From the NCBI RefSeq assembly GCF_003596405.1, contig NZ_QYUR01000008.1, positions 496,001 to 560,000 of the forward strand: a stretch of 64,000 bases of DNA, read 5' to 3'. The DNA comes from Pseudomonas cavernicola. Lineage in GTDB: Bacteria; Pseudomonadota; Gammaproteobacteria; Pseudomonadales; Pseudomonadaceae. Numbering within the stretch: the stretch's first letter is position 1; each line of letters opens with the position of its first letter. The position numbers and the translations under genes were made by a program. The notes beneath the pieces were generated by a model that had not been told where the DNA came from, searched no databases, and was given only the letters and a program-made list of their open reading frames with translations. Positions 47,876 through 56,560 of this stretch are shown here, in pieces.

Positions 47876-48922
47876 TCAGCGAGCGGCCCAGGCGTTGAAG
47901 CGCTCTTCGAGGTCTTCGGCGTGGTCGAGCCAGAACTCGTTATTGGTCGCCAGCGCCTGTTCGAGGTTCGCGGGGGCCGTCGGCAGGTCGGCGGTCACCT
48001 CCGGCGACAGACTTTGCACCGCAGGCATGTTGGTTGGGCCGTAGGCAATTTCCCCGGCGAAGACCTTCTGGTTTGCGGTGTTGCTTGCGAACTCGATGAA
48101 CTGCTGGGCGAGCGCCTTGTTCTTGCTGCCGCGAATGATCGCCCAGTGATCCAGGTCGAACAGGCTCTGGTTCCACACCAGCTTCAGGTTCATGCCTTCG
48201 CGCTGCGCGTCCTTGATCCGTCCGTTGTAGGCCGAGGTCATCACCACGTCGCCTGCCGCCAGCCATTGTTGCGGCTGTGCCCCGGCTTCCCACCACTGGA
48301 TGCTGGGCTTGATCTGATCCAGCTTCTTGAAGGCGCGCTCCACGCCTGCCGGGGTATTCAGCACGCTATAGACCTGATCTTTTGGCACTCCGTCGGCGAG
48401 CAGGGCGAACTCCAGCGTGTGGACCGCGCTCTTGCGTAGGCCGCGCTTGCCGGGGAATTTCTCCAGGTCCCAGAAATCCGCCCAGGAGGTCGGCGCTGTG
48501 GTGAGTTTGTCGGCGTTGTAGGCAATCCCGGCGGACCACACCAGGGTACCGGCGCCGCATTCGCTGACGGCCTCAGGCATCAGGTCTTTTTTCGACGGAA
48601 TCTTCGACCAGTCGAGTTTTTCGATCAGGCCTTCCTCGCAGCTACGGGCGAGCGAGTTGCCATCCATCTCGACGAGGTCCCAGGTGACATACCCGGTATC
48701 CACCATCGCCTTGATCTTCGCCATGTCGCCGTTGTATTCGCCAGCGACGATCTTCGCCGCGCCGGTCTTTTCAAACGGCTCGTAGTAGGACGCGCGCTGG
48801 GCCTTCTGGATCGCCCCGCCAAACGAGATGATGGTGAGGTCCGCCGCCTGCGCGGCACCGGCGAAAAGGGCGGCCATGGACAGCATGGAGGTGAAAACTA
48901 GACTGGATTTTATTCTTGTCAT
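47876..48922 (-). CDS. ABC transporter substrate-binding protein, PotD/PotF-like
   Basis: A 348-residue periplasmic protein with a signal peptide (SSLVFTSMLSMAALFAGAAQAA). The mature sequence begins DLTIISFGGAIQKAQRASYY, typical of the spermidine/putrescine and related type-8 binding proteins. The C-terminal half includes WEAGAQPQQWLAAGDVVMTS. ATG 48922 is preferred for the signal peptide. No permease or ATPase gene is in the cluster, so it must share transport subunits encoded elsewhere or the rest of the operon has been lost. Confidence 0.88.
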   Translation of the reverse strand: MTRIKSSLVFTSMLSMAALFAGAAQAADLTIISFGGAIQKAQRASYYEPFEKTGAAKIVAGEYNGDMAKIKAMVDTGYVTWDLVEMDGNSLARSCEEGLIEKLDWSKIPSKKDLMPEAVSECGAGTLVWSAGIAYNADKLTTAPTSWADFWDLEKFPGKRGLRKSAVHTLEFALLADGVPKDQVYSVLNTPAGVERAFKKLDQIKPSIQWWEAGAQPQQWLAAGDVVMTSAYNGRIKDAQREGMNLKLVWNQSLFDLDHWAIIRGSKNKALAQQFIEFASNTANQKVFAGEIAYGPTNMPAVQSLSPEVTADLPTAPANLEQALATNNEFWLDHAEDLEERFNAWAAR

Positions 48923-49006
48923 TTCAATAGCTCTCATTGGGTGGTTGGTAAGAGGACGTTACGGGTCGAGAACGGGATGTTCCTTCTATGGTTGTGGTGA
49001 TGTCGA

Positions 49007-50347
49007 TCAGTTCCTGGCGTCCTGGTACCGATACAGCTGGTACGCGAGATGCTGGCCCAGGCGCAGGAACGTGGCGAACGGGAATCGCGGGGGTGGTGTT
49101 TGTGTAAGCGGGGTAGGCGGGGTATCCGGGTTACCCGCCGCCATTGCGGCAAGGCGGCGTCCAGCCACCGTCGTGTACGAAACACCGCTGCCGGAGTAAC
49201 CCGAGGCGCAATACACGCTCGGGCTGTCCGGCACTTCGTAGACGTGGGGAATGCCGTCGCGGCTCATGCACACCCAGCCACCCCATTCATGTTCGAGGGT
49301 GACTTGCTCCAGGGCGGGAAACTTGTTGACCAGCGCATGCAGCAGAGACAGCTTGTGCCGGGGGTGCGTGGCGTCTTTCCCGGAGATCGCTCCCGGTCCG
49401 CCGAACATGATCCGGTTGTCGGGCAGGCGGCGGTAGTAATGCAGCAGATTACGGGTATCGATCATGCTGTCGCTGCTGGGCAGGGACTCGGCTGCTTCCG
49501 CTGCAGTGAGCGGGCGGGTGACGATGATCTGCGAATACACCGGCATATAACGTCCGCGCAGCGCGCTGTGAAGCTCCGGTGAGGTATAGCCATTGGTGGC
49601 GATGACAACCTTGCGGGCGCTGACGACGCCGCCCGGTGTCTGCAACAGGTGACGACCGCCTTTGCGCTCCCAGCCGACCACGGGCGAGGCGGGATGCACC
49701 CTGGCGCCGGCGGCTCGCGCCATGCGCAGGTAACCCCAGGCGAGTTTCAGCGGATGCATGCCGAAACCTTCCGGCAGGCGGATGCCGCCGTAGACTTCGT
49801 TGCCCTTGTGGTAATGACTCAGCGCCTGGGGGGAGAGGGTCTCGACGGGAAAGTCGAATTCGTCGTTGAACAGTTGCGCTTCTGTTTCCAGCCCCGCCAT
49901 CCGACTCGGTAGATGGGCGGTCTTGATCACTCCGTCAGGCTGTGCGTCACAGTCGATGCCGCCTTCGGCGATGAGGCGCTTCAGGGTCTTCAAGGCGTCG
50001 CGGGTTTCTTCGAAGTACGCGCGGGCCATCGACTTGCCGTAATGCGCGATCAGCTCCGAGGGCCACAGGTGCCCGCCGGAAGCTCTGGCAAATCCGCCAT
50101 TTCGCCCGCTGCAACCCCAGGCGATCTGGTTAGCCTCCAGCACGACCGCCTTGATCCCATGCTCGCGAGCCAGGAAATAAGCGGTCGTAAGCCCGGTGTA
50201 GCCGGAACCTATGATTGCTACTTCGACCTCGGTAGCACCGCGGACCGGGCCGTCATCCTCGGGCTGAATGCCGGCGCTTGCGGCCCAGTAGGAGGAGGTG
50301 TGCGGTTCTCCATGACCGGGATGGGCTGAAACCAGCGGGTCGTACAT
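49007..50347 (-). CDS. FAD-dependent amine oxidase, PuuB/DadA-like
   Basis: A 446-residue flavoprotein of the DAO family. The dinucleotide motif is EVAIIGSGYTGLTTAYFLAR; SGRNGGFARASGG follows, as in gamma-glutamylputrescine oxidase (PuuB, OrdL), and YCASGYSGSGVSYTTVAGR is the C-terminal FAD site. It would oxidise an amine to an aldehyde, feeding the ALDH at 44079. ATG 50347 follows GAGGAA. It is the first gene of the leftward operon, with the AT-rich palindromic promoter region upstream. Confidence 0.9.
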   Translation of the reverse strand: MYDPLVSAHPGHGEPHTSSYWAASAGIQPEDDGPVRGATEVEVAIIGSGYTGLTTAYFLAREHGIKAVVLEANQIAWGCSGRNGGFARASGGHLWPSELIAHYGKSMARAYFEETRDALKTLKRLIAEGGIDCDAQPDGVIKTAHLPSRMAGLETEAQLFNDEFDFPVETLSPQALSHYHKGNEVYGGIRLPEGFGMHPLKLAWGYLRMARAAGARVHPASPVVGWERKGGRHLLQTPGGVVSARKVVIATNGYTSPELHSALRGRYMPVYSQIIVTRPLTAAEAAESLPSSDSMIDTRNLLHYYRRLPDNRIMFGGPGAISGKDATHPRHKLSLLHALVNKFPALEQVTLEHEWGGWVCMSRDGIPHVYEVPDSPSVYCASGYSGSGVSYTTVAGRRLAAMAAGNPDTPPTPLTQTPPPRFPFATFLRLGQHLAYQLYRYQDARN

Positions 50348-50387
50348 GCTGTATTCCTCGTAGACGCTTTTTTGCGTCAATTATTGT

Positions 50388-50403
50388 ATTTATCATGATA
50401 AAT
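50388..50403. promoter_or_regulatory. 16-bp perfect palindrome upstream of the amine-oxidase operon
   Basis: ATTTATCATGATAAAT is a perfect palindrome 41 bp upstream of the FAD oxidase start, in an AT-rich stretch that probably holds the promoter. The likely binder is the GntR protein encoded at 45567 in the same operon. From 50404 to 50831 I see no gene. Confidence 0.5.
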
Positions 50404-50831
50404 AAGATAAATGCAAAAAAACGAAGCAGTCAAGGCCTCCCTCGTGGGAATTGGATAAGCGGAAGGTAGTGCTGATTAAGGCAAGGGAGGGTAGTGATCT
50501 TGCCTAACCCAAGGGCGAACACTTTTCAGTCAGTGCCCGGGCCTTGGGCCGTTTCGATTTCTACGCATACTCGGCCAGCTAATTGATCGATGTCGGGATC
50601 ATCGTGGGAGGGCGTTCGAAATCTCAGTGACACAAGCCGGGAGAGCGTCTAGAAAATCCGGGGGATTCACTTCAAAGATTTCTGCTCAGCCTGGCGGAAT
50701 AAACATTCCGCCGCTCTCGTATACCTGAATAGCTCAACCTGATTGATAAGGCATGACCCTTTTGAACCGCCCCGAGAACTCCGGAGTTTTCCCACTAGCC
50801 GACAAAAGGCCGAAGCTGGGAAGGACAGAAA

Positions 50832-50862
50832 GCAGAAAGCCCGCACATGGCGGGCTTTCTGC
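50832..50862. terminator. Strong 13-bp-stem hairpin, bidirectional terminator candidate
   Basis: GCAGAAAGCCCGC (50832-50844) pairs perfectly with GCGGGCTTTCTGC (50850-50862) around ACATG. The shape is that of a typical intrinsic terminator with A- and T-rich tracts within the stem. It is now orphaned: no intact gene ends next to it. Confidence 0.55.
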
Positions 50863-50869
50863 TGATGAT

Positions 50870-51232
50870 TAGGCTGTGATTACACTAAATCCTTAACCTC
50901 GTGGAAGTCAGCTCACTTTCGTGCCCAGTAATGTTTCATCTGGTATCCACCCCCATTACAGGACGGCCTTCGCTTTCTCCACATTACTTTACCCGCAGCA
51001 CCAACAGCTTGGTTCACAGCTAGCCTGCCGTGTCCGGCAGCGCTACGGGCTTACCTTGTTTCACATGGATTTCCGAACGGGTCGAGCCCCTCGATTTCGC
51101 CGGCGGTGCCACATCCAGGATGGGGGTATCAAGACTCCCTACCTGGCCGCATACCTTTTGGTACAAGCCTGTCAGCATCTTTGGCTTGGCTATTATGACG
51201 ACGTTTATATGAGGTTCACGTGTGTTGGCCGT
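50870..51232 (-). other. Unexplained segment, possibly a group II intron 5' remnant
   Basis: Read leftward, this stretch has no good coding frame but carries dense small hairpins and short motifs such as GCGAAGGCCGTCC and GGGGGTGGATACCAGATGAA that recall domain I of bacterial group II introns. It replaces the C-terminal part of the endonuclease gene. No reverse-transcriptase frame and no domain V are visible, so if it is an intron only a 5' piece remains. The assignment rests on memory of intron sequences and is weak. Confidence 0.25.
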
Positions 51233-51466
51233 ATGCTCCCACTCGATCCGTGCCGCGCGCTGCGGCTGCTTGCGCAGTTGGTAACCACAGCTGGCCAAGT
51301 CGACCCTGTTGCCCTGGTAGCGACAGTCGCAATAGAACTCGACGGACTGCTGTGCGTAGAGGTCCCAAGCGATCTTTTTGGCTTCGTTGAAGGTACGCGG
51401 TGGATGGGGCTCCGCCTGGATGGCGGTGACGAGCAAGAGGCAGATCAGGGCGAGCAATCGATGCAC
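51233..51466 (-). pseudogene. endA: Endonuclease I (EndA), truncated
   Basis: From GTG 51466 (AGGAC upstream) the protein has a signal peptide (MHRLLALICLLLVTAIQA), then RTFNEAKKIAWDLYAQQSVE and FYCDCRYQGNRVDLASCGY, and breaks off after ARIEWEH. In intact EndA/Dns nucleases RIEWEHVVPA begins the catalytic His-Me region, so cleavage activity is lost. The following codons (TANTREPHINVV) belong to the segment at 50870-51232. The two Cys pairs of the N-terminal part are kept. The break lies exactly at the active-site motif. Confidence 0.7.
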
Positions 51467-51552
51467 TCGTAAGAGTCCTGGTGTGTAATGGCCATCGCTC
51501 CACGACGACCTTTTATCCATGGTGTATTGCCAAGCAGGCAGTGTGCTGTAAT

Positions 51553-51568
51553 CTGTATGGATGTACAG
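51553..51568. promoter_or_regulatory. LexA-like SOS box
   Basis: CTGTATGGATGTACAG fits the CTG-N10-CAG pattern of gamma-proteobacterial LexA boxes. It lies 87 bp upstream of the endA fragment (leftward) and 255 bp before the small gene at 51823 (rightward). Which of them it served is unclear. Confidence 0.45.
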
Positions 51569-51822
51569 TATTATTTGGGTGGTCCACCATATCGCTCACC
51601 ATCCTCGGCAGCAGCGAGCGGCTGCGGCATTGGCTGTCTGTAAACGAGCTGCACATAACGAGGTTCGGGTCGACTAGCGAAGACAAGACACAGGGGCGCT
51701 CTTCACCGCGGACCGGAATGGAGGCGAACGTACAGGTAGGCTGTCTGGGAAGCGGTGCGCGAGGTAACAACAGTTTCACAGCGCTATTGAATGATGATGG
51801 AAAGAAGAAGGAGCAAGCACTC

Positions 51823-52158
51823 ATGGTCAATGTCGAGCAATTGAAATACTCGGTAAGTCGTATGCCGATCGAGAAAGTGCGCGCGGCGGCCAGTGAGCTG
51901 AGTCTCGACGGTTTGGTAACCGAAGGCAGGACGCCGTTTACCCGTTTGCACTTCAATACGTGCTTTGCAGAAATCGAGGCATTGTTTCGACGCGCCGGTT
52001 ATCACCGCCCGCTAGATGTGGTGGGTTACCAGGGTTTGATATACGCCCTGTATGACCCGAGCCGCTGGGAGGCAGTACAAGTGCTGAGGTGGCTGAAGGA
52101 GTACACGGAAGAGGCAAATTCCCGAGCGCTCCGCGCGGATGTCTCTTCGCTTCGCTAG
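51823..52158 (+). CDS. Hypothetical protein, 111 residues
   Basis: Starts at ATG 51823 with a good AAGGAG ribosome-binding site about 12 bp upstream; the longer frame upstream is not convincing. The protein begins MVNVEQLKYSVSRMPIEKVR and continues with LHFNTCFAEIEALFRRAGYH and WEAVQVLRWLKEYTEEANSR. It is soluble, helical and without a signal peptide. I do not recognise the family. A LexA-like box lies upstream, so DNA-damage control is possible. It is followed 130 bp later by the MvaT-like gene. Confidence 0.6.
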   Translation: MVNVEQLKYSVSRMPIEKVRAAASELSLDGLVTEGRTPFTRLHFNTCFAEIEALFRRAGYHRPLDVVGYQGLIYALYDPSRWEAVQVLRWLKEYTEEANSRALRADVSSLR

Positions 52159-52290
52159 TCACGAGGAGAGCATCGCATGCGTCGCACTGCCTCTGGTGAA
52201 AAGCGAATAGTCAAGCTGCTACCTTCAATCTAGTTTGCTAGGATTGGTTAAATCTACAGTCCCCCAGCTATTTCCCAAAGGAGCATTACC

Positions 52291-52653
52291 TTGTCAAAAC
52301 TCGCTGAGTTCCGTGCTATCGAAAAGGCCTTGCAGGAGCAGTTGGCCCAGCTTGACGCGTTAAAAAATGACGGGGCACTGAAGAAAGAAATTGAGTTTGA
52401 AGGAAAACTGCGAGCCCTCATGGGCTCTTATGGCAAGAGCTTACGGGACATTATCGCCATTCTTGATCCCAAGCGGTCTTCTTACCAGTCAAAGTCCATC
52501 AGTGCACCGCAACGCCGTCCACGTGTGGTCAAGGTTTATAAGAATCCTCAAACCGGTGAAGTGGTCGAAACCAAAGGTGGCAATCACCGGGTTCTTAAGG
52601 CTTGGAAAGAGCAGTACGGGGCTCTGGCCGTGGAGTCCTGGCTTCAGGCTTGA
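52291..52653 (+). CDS. MvaT/MvaU-like H-NS family DNA-binding protein
   Basis: A 120-residue xenogeneic silencer. Its N-terminal coiled-coil (LAEFRAIEKALQEQLAQLDA) drives oligomerisation, and FEGKLRALMGSYGKSLRDII is the second dimer region. The C-terminal AT-hook-like domain reads VVKVYKNPQTGEVVETKGGN, with the family's KGGNH motif. It begins at TTG 52291 behind AAAGGAGC. Chromosomal MvaT and MvaU lie elsewhere in pseudomonads; this copy in degraded, lower-GC DNA is probably an island- or phage-derived paralogue that silences or counter-silences local genes. Confidence 0.9.
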   Translation: MSKLAEFRAIEKALQEQLAQLDALKNDGALKKEIEFEGKLRALMGSYGKSLRDIIAILDPKRSSYQSKSISAPQRRPRVVKVYKNPQTGEVVETKGGNHRVLKAWKEQYGALAVESWLQA

Positions 52654-53213
52654 TCCAAACTGGGCCTCAAAGCCCCTTTACAGGTTTTCTGGTAGAGCAA
52701 ATTATGCCCGAACTGAGCCGGCCACGACCGGCTCAGAACGACCCAATATAGGTCAGTCGGGAGTGTCGATGGAAGCCTGTGCGACCCACCCGGCTTGGTC
52801 ATCAGGCGTACATGTCCTCCTACCGTCGATCCAAGCCAGCGGCAAAAAAGTCTTGGCCTTCTTTCCCTGCTGGGACCCACGCACCTGGGAGTTGCGCCAC
52901 CTGATCATCGCCCTGAATACGCTGGCCCCGTGCCGGAAAGCCCGGTGGCGACGACTTACAACTCTATCGCCCCATTCAAGCTCGGGCCAAGCAACATCAA
53001 ATACCGCGTCATCCGGCCCCGGAAAATTGCCCAAACTACGAGTTACCCAAGCAAAATCAGGACTTACCCAACTTCCTATGCAGCGCGCTCTATCAACAAC
53101 TCTCCATTGACCGCGTTCCGGCCTGTTTTGCCTTGCAAGTACAACGGCAAAACCCACCGCACTACATACCCATTAGCACGTTCGCTGGAATGAGTTGTTG
53201 GGTCATTTTTAAT
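52654..53213. other. Stretch without a supported gene
   Basis: 560 bp between the MvaT-like gene and the glutathione transferase gene. Overlapping frames on both strands exist, but none shows a recognisable domain, consistent codon use or a good ribosome-binding site. It may be remnant coding DNA. GC falls along it toward the transferase gene. Confidence 0.5.
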
Positions 53214-54005
53214 TTAGTAAATCCTTTTTGCGCTCTTTTTTCCGTACTTCTCCTCATCCAAGAATTGAGATATGTATCCCTGTCTCTTCCACAGCAGTTC
53301 ATGGTAAAGCTCCTTAATTTCTGGAACAGCCGACCGCTGAACCGCATTGAGCGTCAGGAGGCTCTCTTTCCAAGCATTTATTCGTGGGTGCCTCTTCTTA
53401 TCCAATATTCCGGGCCTTAATTCATTGAGGTACTCCAATCGCTGAAATAGGGGCGCGTAGCTGGAATCAACTAACGAGAATTTACTACCATTAAAAAAGG
53501 GGGCGCCACCAATTGCCTTTTCTATTTGATCGAACTTATTCAATAAATCGTCCAGGACGTTGTTAAAGTCCTCTTCTTTTTCTTTGACGCTCAAATGAAA
53601 AGCACTCCATGTGCAGCCGTTACCGAACTCTATCCAGCTCCGATTGTGTGCACGCAAGATGAGATCGCTCGGATGAAGCTTGTTGGGATATGCCTCGTCA
53701 ATATATTCGTTGATGACTGTCGATTCGAATATGACATGATCCCCCACTAGAAGCAGCGGAACCTTCTTGAGGGGAGATATTTTTAGAAACCATTCCGGAG
53801 GGTTGGCCAAATCTATATATTCGATGTCATATTCAACAGTCTTATATTGCAGCGCGATTGCCGCTCTTTGCACGAATGGGCACAGCTTGAAGCTTATTAA
53901 TCTGGGTTTCACAGTCTTCTTGTTTCCAAAAAATAAGTTGAGGGCCCAACTATAAATAGACACTAAGTGGTGTGATAACGCTTTCACGGGCTTGGTGGAT
54001 AACAT
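53214..54005 (-). CDS. Glutathione S-transferase family protein, low GC
   Basis: A 263-residue protein. After a 30-residue leader (HHLVSIYSWALNLFFGNKKT) the thioredoxin-like domain reads KPRLISFKLCPFVQRAAIAL, then ISPLKKVPLLLVGDHVIFES, the GST glutathione site with the cis-Pro and the Glu-Ser pair. An all-alpha domain follows. The Cys in KLCPF suggests an omega- or glutaredoxin-like class. ATG 54005 is chosen for the AGAGGG upstream. Its AT-rich codons contrast sharply with the neighbouring operons and point to recent transfer, in line with the MvaT-like silencer next door. Confidence 0.8.
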   Translation of the reverse strand: MLSTKPVKALSHHLVSIYSWALNLFFGNKKTVKPRLISFKLCPFVQRAAIALQYKTVEYDIEYIDLANPPEWFLKISPLKKVPLLLVGDHVIFESTVINEYIDEAYPNKLHPSDLILRAHNRSWIEFGNGCTWSAFHLSVKEKEEDFNNVLDDLLNKFDQIEKAIGGAPFFNGSKFSLVDSSYAPLFQRLEYLNELRPGILDKKRHPRINAWKESLLTLNAVQRSAVPEIKELYHELLWKRQGYISQFLDEEKYGKKSAKRIY

Positions 54006-54040
54006 TCTAGTGTCCCTCTGGTTAATATCGTGGTCTCTCT

Positions 54041-54126
54041 GTAGGCTGGCATAGAGCGAAGCGAAACCCAGCGATGCCCCTGTTACCACGCTGGGTTTCA
54101 CCAAAAAAGGGCTCTACCCAGCCTAC
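54041..54126. repeat. Intergenic inverted repeat (MITE/REP-like)
   Basis: GTAGGCTGG (54041-54049) pairs with CCAGCCTAC (54118-54126), and inside it GAAACCCAGCG (54063-54073) pairs with CGCTGGGTTTC (54089-54099). The nested stems and the GTAGG...CCTAC ends are like the small intergenic repeats common in pseudomonads. Confidence 0.55.
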
Positions 54127-54317
54127 GACCCGCCGTTTCCCTCACCCCGATCCCTCAGCTTTGGGATTCTGCACTGCCTTACCTCCTGCAGCCATGCAGT
54201 CGTCTCCCGGCGGGAGAAGGAAAACCAGTGCTTCCTCGCTCGCTTTCAAGTTAACGGACTAAGCAAACAGGCCACTAGCCGGGATTGCCGTTCAAGCGTG
54301 CAGTGGATACGAGAGGG

Positions 54318-54689
54318 TCAGGCGGCGGCGTATACCACCAACTCCACCAGCATCTCCTCGCGGGCCAGGCCGGCGATGACCATGGCGGCGCGATTCGGGT
54401 AAGGCGCAGCGAAGTATTCGCCATAGACCGCGTTGACCGTGGCCAGGTAGGAGCGGTCGGTCACGTAGATCAGCACCTGGGTCACCGCGTCCATGCCCAG
54501 GCCGGCCGCCTCCAGCGTGTGTTTGAGGTTGTCCAGGGTCTGGCGCGTCTGTGCCTCGATGCCGCCGGGTACCACCTGGCCTTGCGCATCGATAGGGATC
54601 TGCGCGGTGTACAGGGTGCCGTTGCCGATAACTGCCCATTCCAGTGGGGCTTTAGACGGGAACAACTGGGTTTTGACTGCCTGTTTCAT
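54318..54689 (-). CDS. RidA family protein
   Basis: A 123-residue Rid/YjgF protein: LYTAQIPIDAQGQVVPGGIE, then QTRQTLDNLKHTLEAAGLGM and PYPNRAAMVIAGL, with the Arg of the substrate pocket in PNRAAM. Rid proteins hydrolyse reactive enamines and imines released by amino-acid and amine enzymes. It is the last gene of the leftward set ALDH - dipeptidase - BCCT - RidA, 61 bp after the transporter, which suggests amine or amino-acid catabolism. Confidence 0.88.
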   Translation of the reverse strand: MKQAVKTQLFPSKAPLEWAVIGNGTLYTAQIPIDAQGQVVPGGIEAQTRQTLDNLKHTLEAAGLGMDAVTQVLIYVTDRSYLATVNAVYGEYFAAPYPNRAAMVIAGLAREEMLVELVVYAAA

Positions 54690-54750
54690 CGACTACTCCG
54701 GAGTTAGAAATAAAAAGAGGGAGGCGGCGGGTACCGCGCTCCCTCAAAAC

Positions 54751-56301
54751 CTAGATTTGCTGCTCCACCGCCATGCGCCTGGCGATTCTTAGCGCATCCC
54801 AGAGCGACGGCAGGATCAGCAGGGAAACCGGCACGGCGGTGATGACGATGAAAGACTGCAGCGCCGTCACGCCGCCCGCACCAATCGTGATCAGCACCAC
54901 CGCAGCCAGCCCCATGCCGATTGCCCAGAACGCTCTCAGCCACTTCTTCGGCTTGTCGTTGCCCGACATCGCCATCGCCACGGTGAAAGCCATCGCGTCG
55001 CCGTTGGTAGCGACCGAGATGAAGCTCAGGAACAGGAATAGTGCGGAGATCACGCCCCCGAGTGGCAGGCTCTGGGTCACGCCCAGCAGCAGGGCCTCGG
55101 GCCCGGCGCCATTGGCGGTGACTATGCCTGGGGTCTGTAGTTCCAGCCCGATGCCGGTGCCGCCGACCACGGTGAACCAGAACATGGTCACGATCGGGGC
55201 GATGATCGACAGTGTCAGGATGATTTCGCGGATGGTGCGTCCGCGCGAGATCTTGGCAACGTAGAGCGCCACCATTGGAGCGTAGCCAATGAACCAGCCC
55301 CAGTAGAACACCGTCCACCAGTCGAGCCATTTCGGATCGGCGCGGAACAGCGTCATCGGGATGAAGTGTTCGAGGTGCAAGCCGAAAGCCTTCGGGAAAC
55401 CGCCCAGGATGAAGGCGGTCGGCCCGAGCGCGACCATGAAGACGGCCAGGCCGATCATCAGCCACACGTTGATTTCGCTGACGAAGCGGATGCCCTTGAG
55501 CCCCACCAGGCACGAGGTGGTGTACATCACGGTCACCAGGATGATGGTGATGGCCTGGGTGGTGATGTCGTTCGGGATGCCCAAGACGGCATGCAACGCA
55601 TTGCTGATCTGCAAGCCGAGGAATCCGATCGGACCGATCGTGCCGGCGACCACGGCGATGATCGAGGTGGCATCTGCCAGCGTGCCGATTGGCCCTTTCA
55701 GTGCGCGCTGGCCGAGTAGCGGGTAGAGCAGTGTACGCGGAGCCAGAGGCAGGCCCTTGTCGTAATGCAGATGCATCAGCACGATCGCCAGCAGGCTGCC
55801 GAGTACCGCCCAGGCCAGGAATCCCCAGTGCACGTAGGATTGGGCGAGCGCCGCATACCCTGCCGCTTCGGTGTGCGGTTGCACCCCGGCGAACAGCGGT
55901 GGCGGGCTCGCGAAGTGCATCAGCGGCTCGGCCGCAGCCCAGAAGGCGCCGCCACCGGCGAGCAGGGCGCACATGATGACCGCGATCCAGTTGAACGTAC
56001 TGGTATCGGGCTTCTGGTCGACGCCACCCAGGCGCACGCGACCGCATTTCGTACAGCAGATTCCCAGGCTCACCAGGAAGGTGAGCAGCATTAGAACCTG
56101 CCAATACAGGCCGAAGAACTTCGTCGACCAGGCGAACAGCGTGTTCACCAGACCTGACACGCTGTCGATGTCGACCAGGGCCGCCACCAGGAATGCCAGC
56201 AGGAAACCGCCGCTGATGATGAACAGCGGCCAGTCGATGCCTTTCAGGGCTGCACAGCTCAGCGGCTCGCTAACGACTTGTTGGGTAGTGGAGAGTTTCA
56301 T
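54751..56301 (-). CDS. BCCT family transporter (choline/betaine/carnitine type)
   Basis: A 516-residue secondary transporter with twelve helices. The BCCT core includes FNWIAVIMCALLAGGGAFWA, the Trp-rich WWTVFYWGWFIGYAPMVALY and AKISRGRTIREII. Members take up quaternary amines such as choline, glycine betaine and carnitine, or related zwitterions. GGAGGCGTC precedes ATG 56301. The N-terminal tail is short and there is no long osmosensory C-terminus, which fits a catabolic rather than an osmotic role. Confidence 0.92.
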   Translation of the reverse strand: MKLSTTQQVVSEPLSCAALKGIDWPLFIISGGFLLAFLVAALVDIDSVSGLVNTLFAWSTKFFGLYWQVLMLLTFLVSLGICCTKCGRVRLGGVDQKPDTSTFNWIAVIMCALLAGGGAFWAAAEPLMHFASPPPLFAGVQPHTEAAGYAALAQSYVHWGFLAWAVLGSLLAIVLMHLHYDKGLPLAPRTLLYPLLGQRALKGPIGTLADATSIIAVVAGTIGPIGFLGLQISNALHAVLGIPNDITTQAITIILVTVMYTTSCLVGLKGIRFVSEINVWLMIGLAVFMVALGPTAFILGGFPKAFGLHLEHFIPMTLFRADPKWLDWWTVFYWGWFIGYAPMVALYVAKISRGRTIREIILTLSIIAPIVTMFWFTVVGGTGIGLELQTPGIVTANGAGPEALLLGVTQSLPLGGVISALFLFLSFISVATNGDAMAFTVAMAMSGNDKPKKWLRAFWAIGMGLAAVVLITIGAGGVTALQSFIVITAVPVSLLILPSLWDALRIARRMAVEQQI

Positions 56302-56560
56302 GACGCCTCCAAGGTATGCGCTCGGGGCTCCGTACTGCCCGTCAGGGCTGCGGAGCGTTTGACGATCGGGATACGAAGCGGGGCAGGCCCGCCTGGTCAG
56401 AACGGTGCGGCATTCGCCGTCGGGCCGCTGCGATCGGCTCGTTGCGCGGGAGGGTGAAATCGCTGGTGGCAGTGCTGCCGGCACAGGCCGTCTCCGGACG
56501 AGGAGATGGACGAGGCGTAATTATTATTGTTCATGCTGCCCTCACGGTGGGTATCGGGAG

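Noticed and set aside
52753..53193. Overlapping frames on both strands between mvaT and the glutathione transferase
   Set aside because: None has a domain, a good start or consistent codon use; listed as an empty stretch instead.
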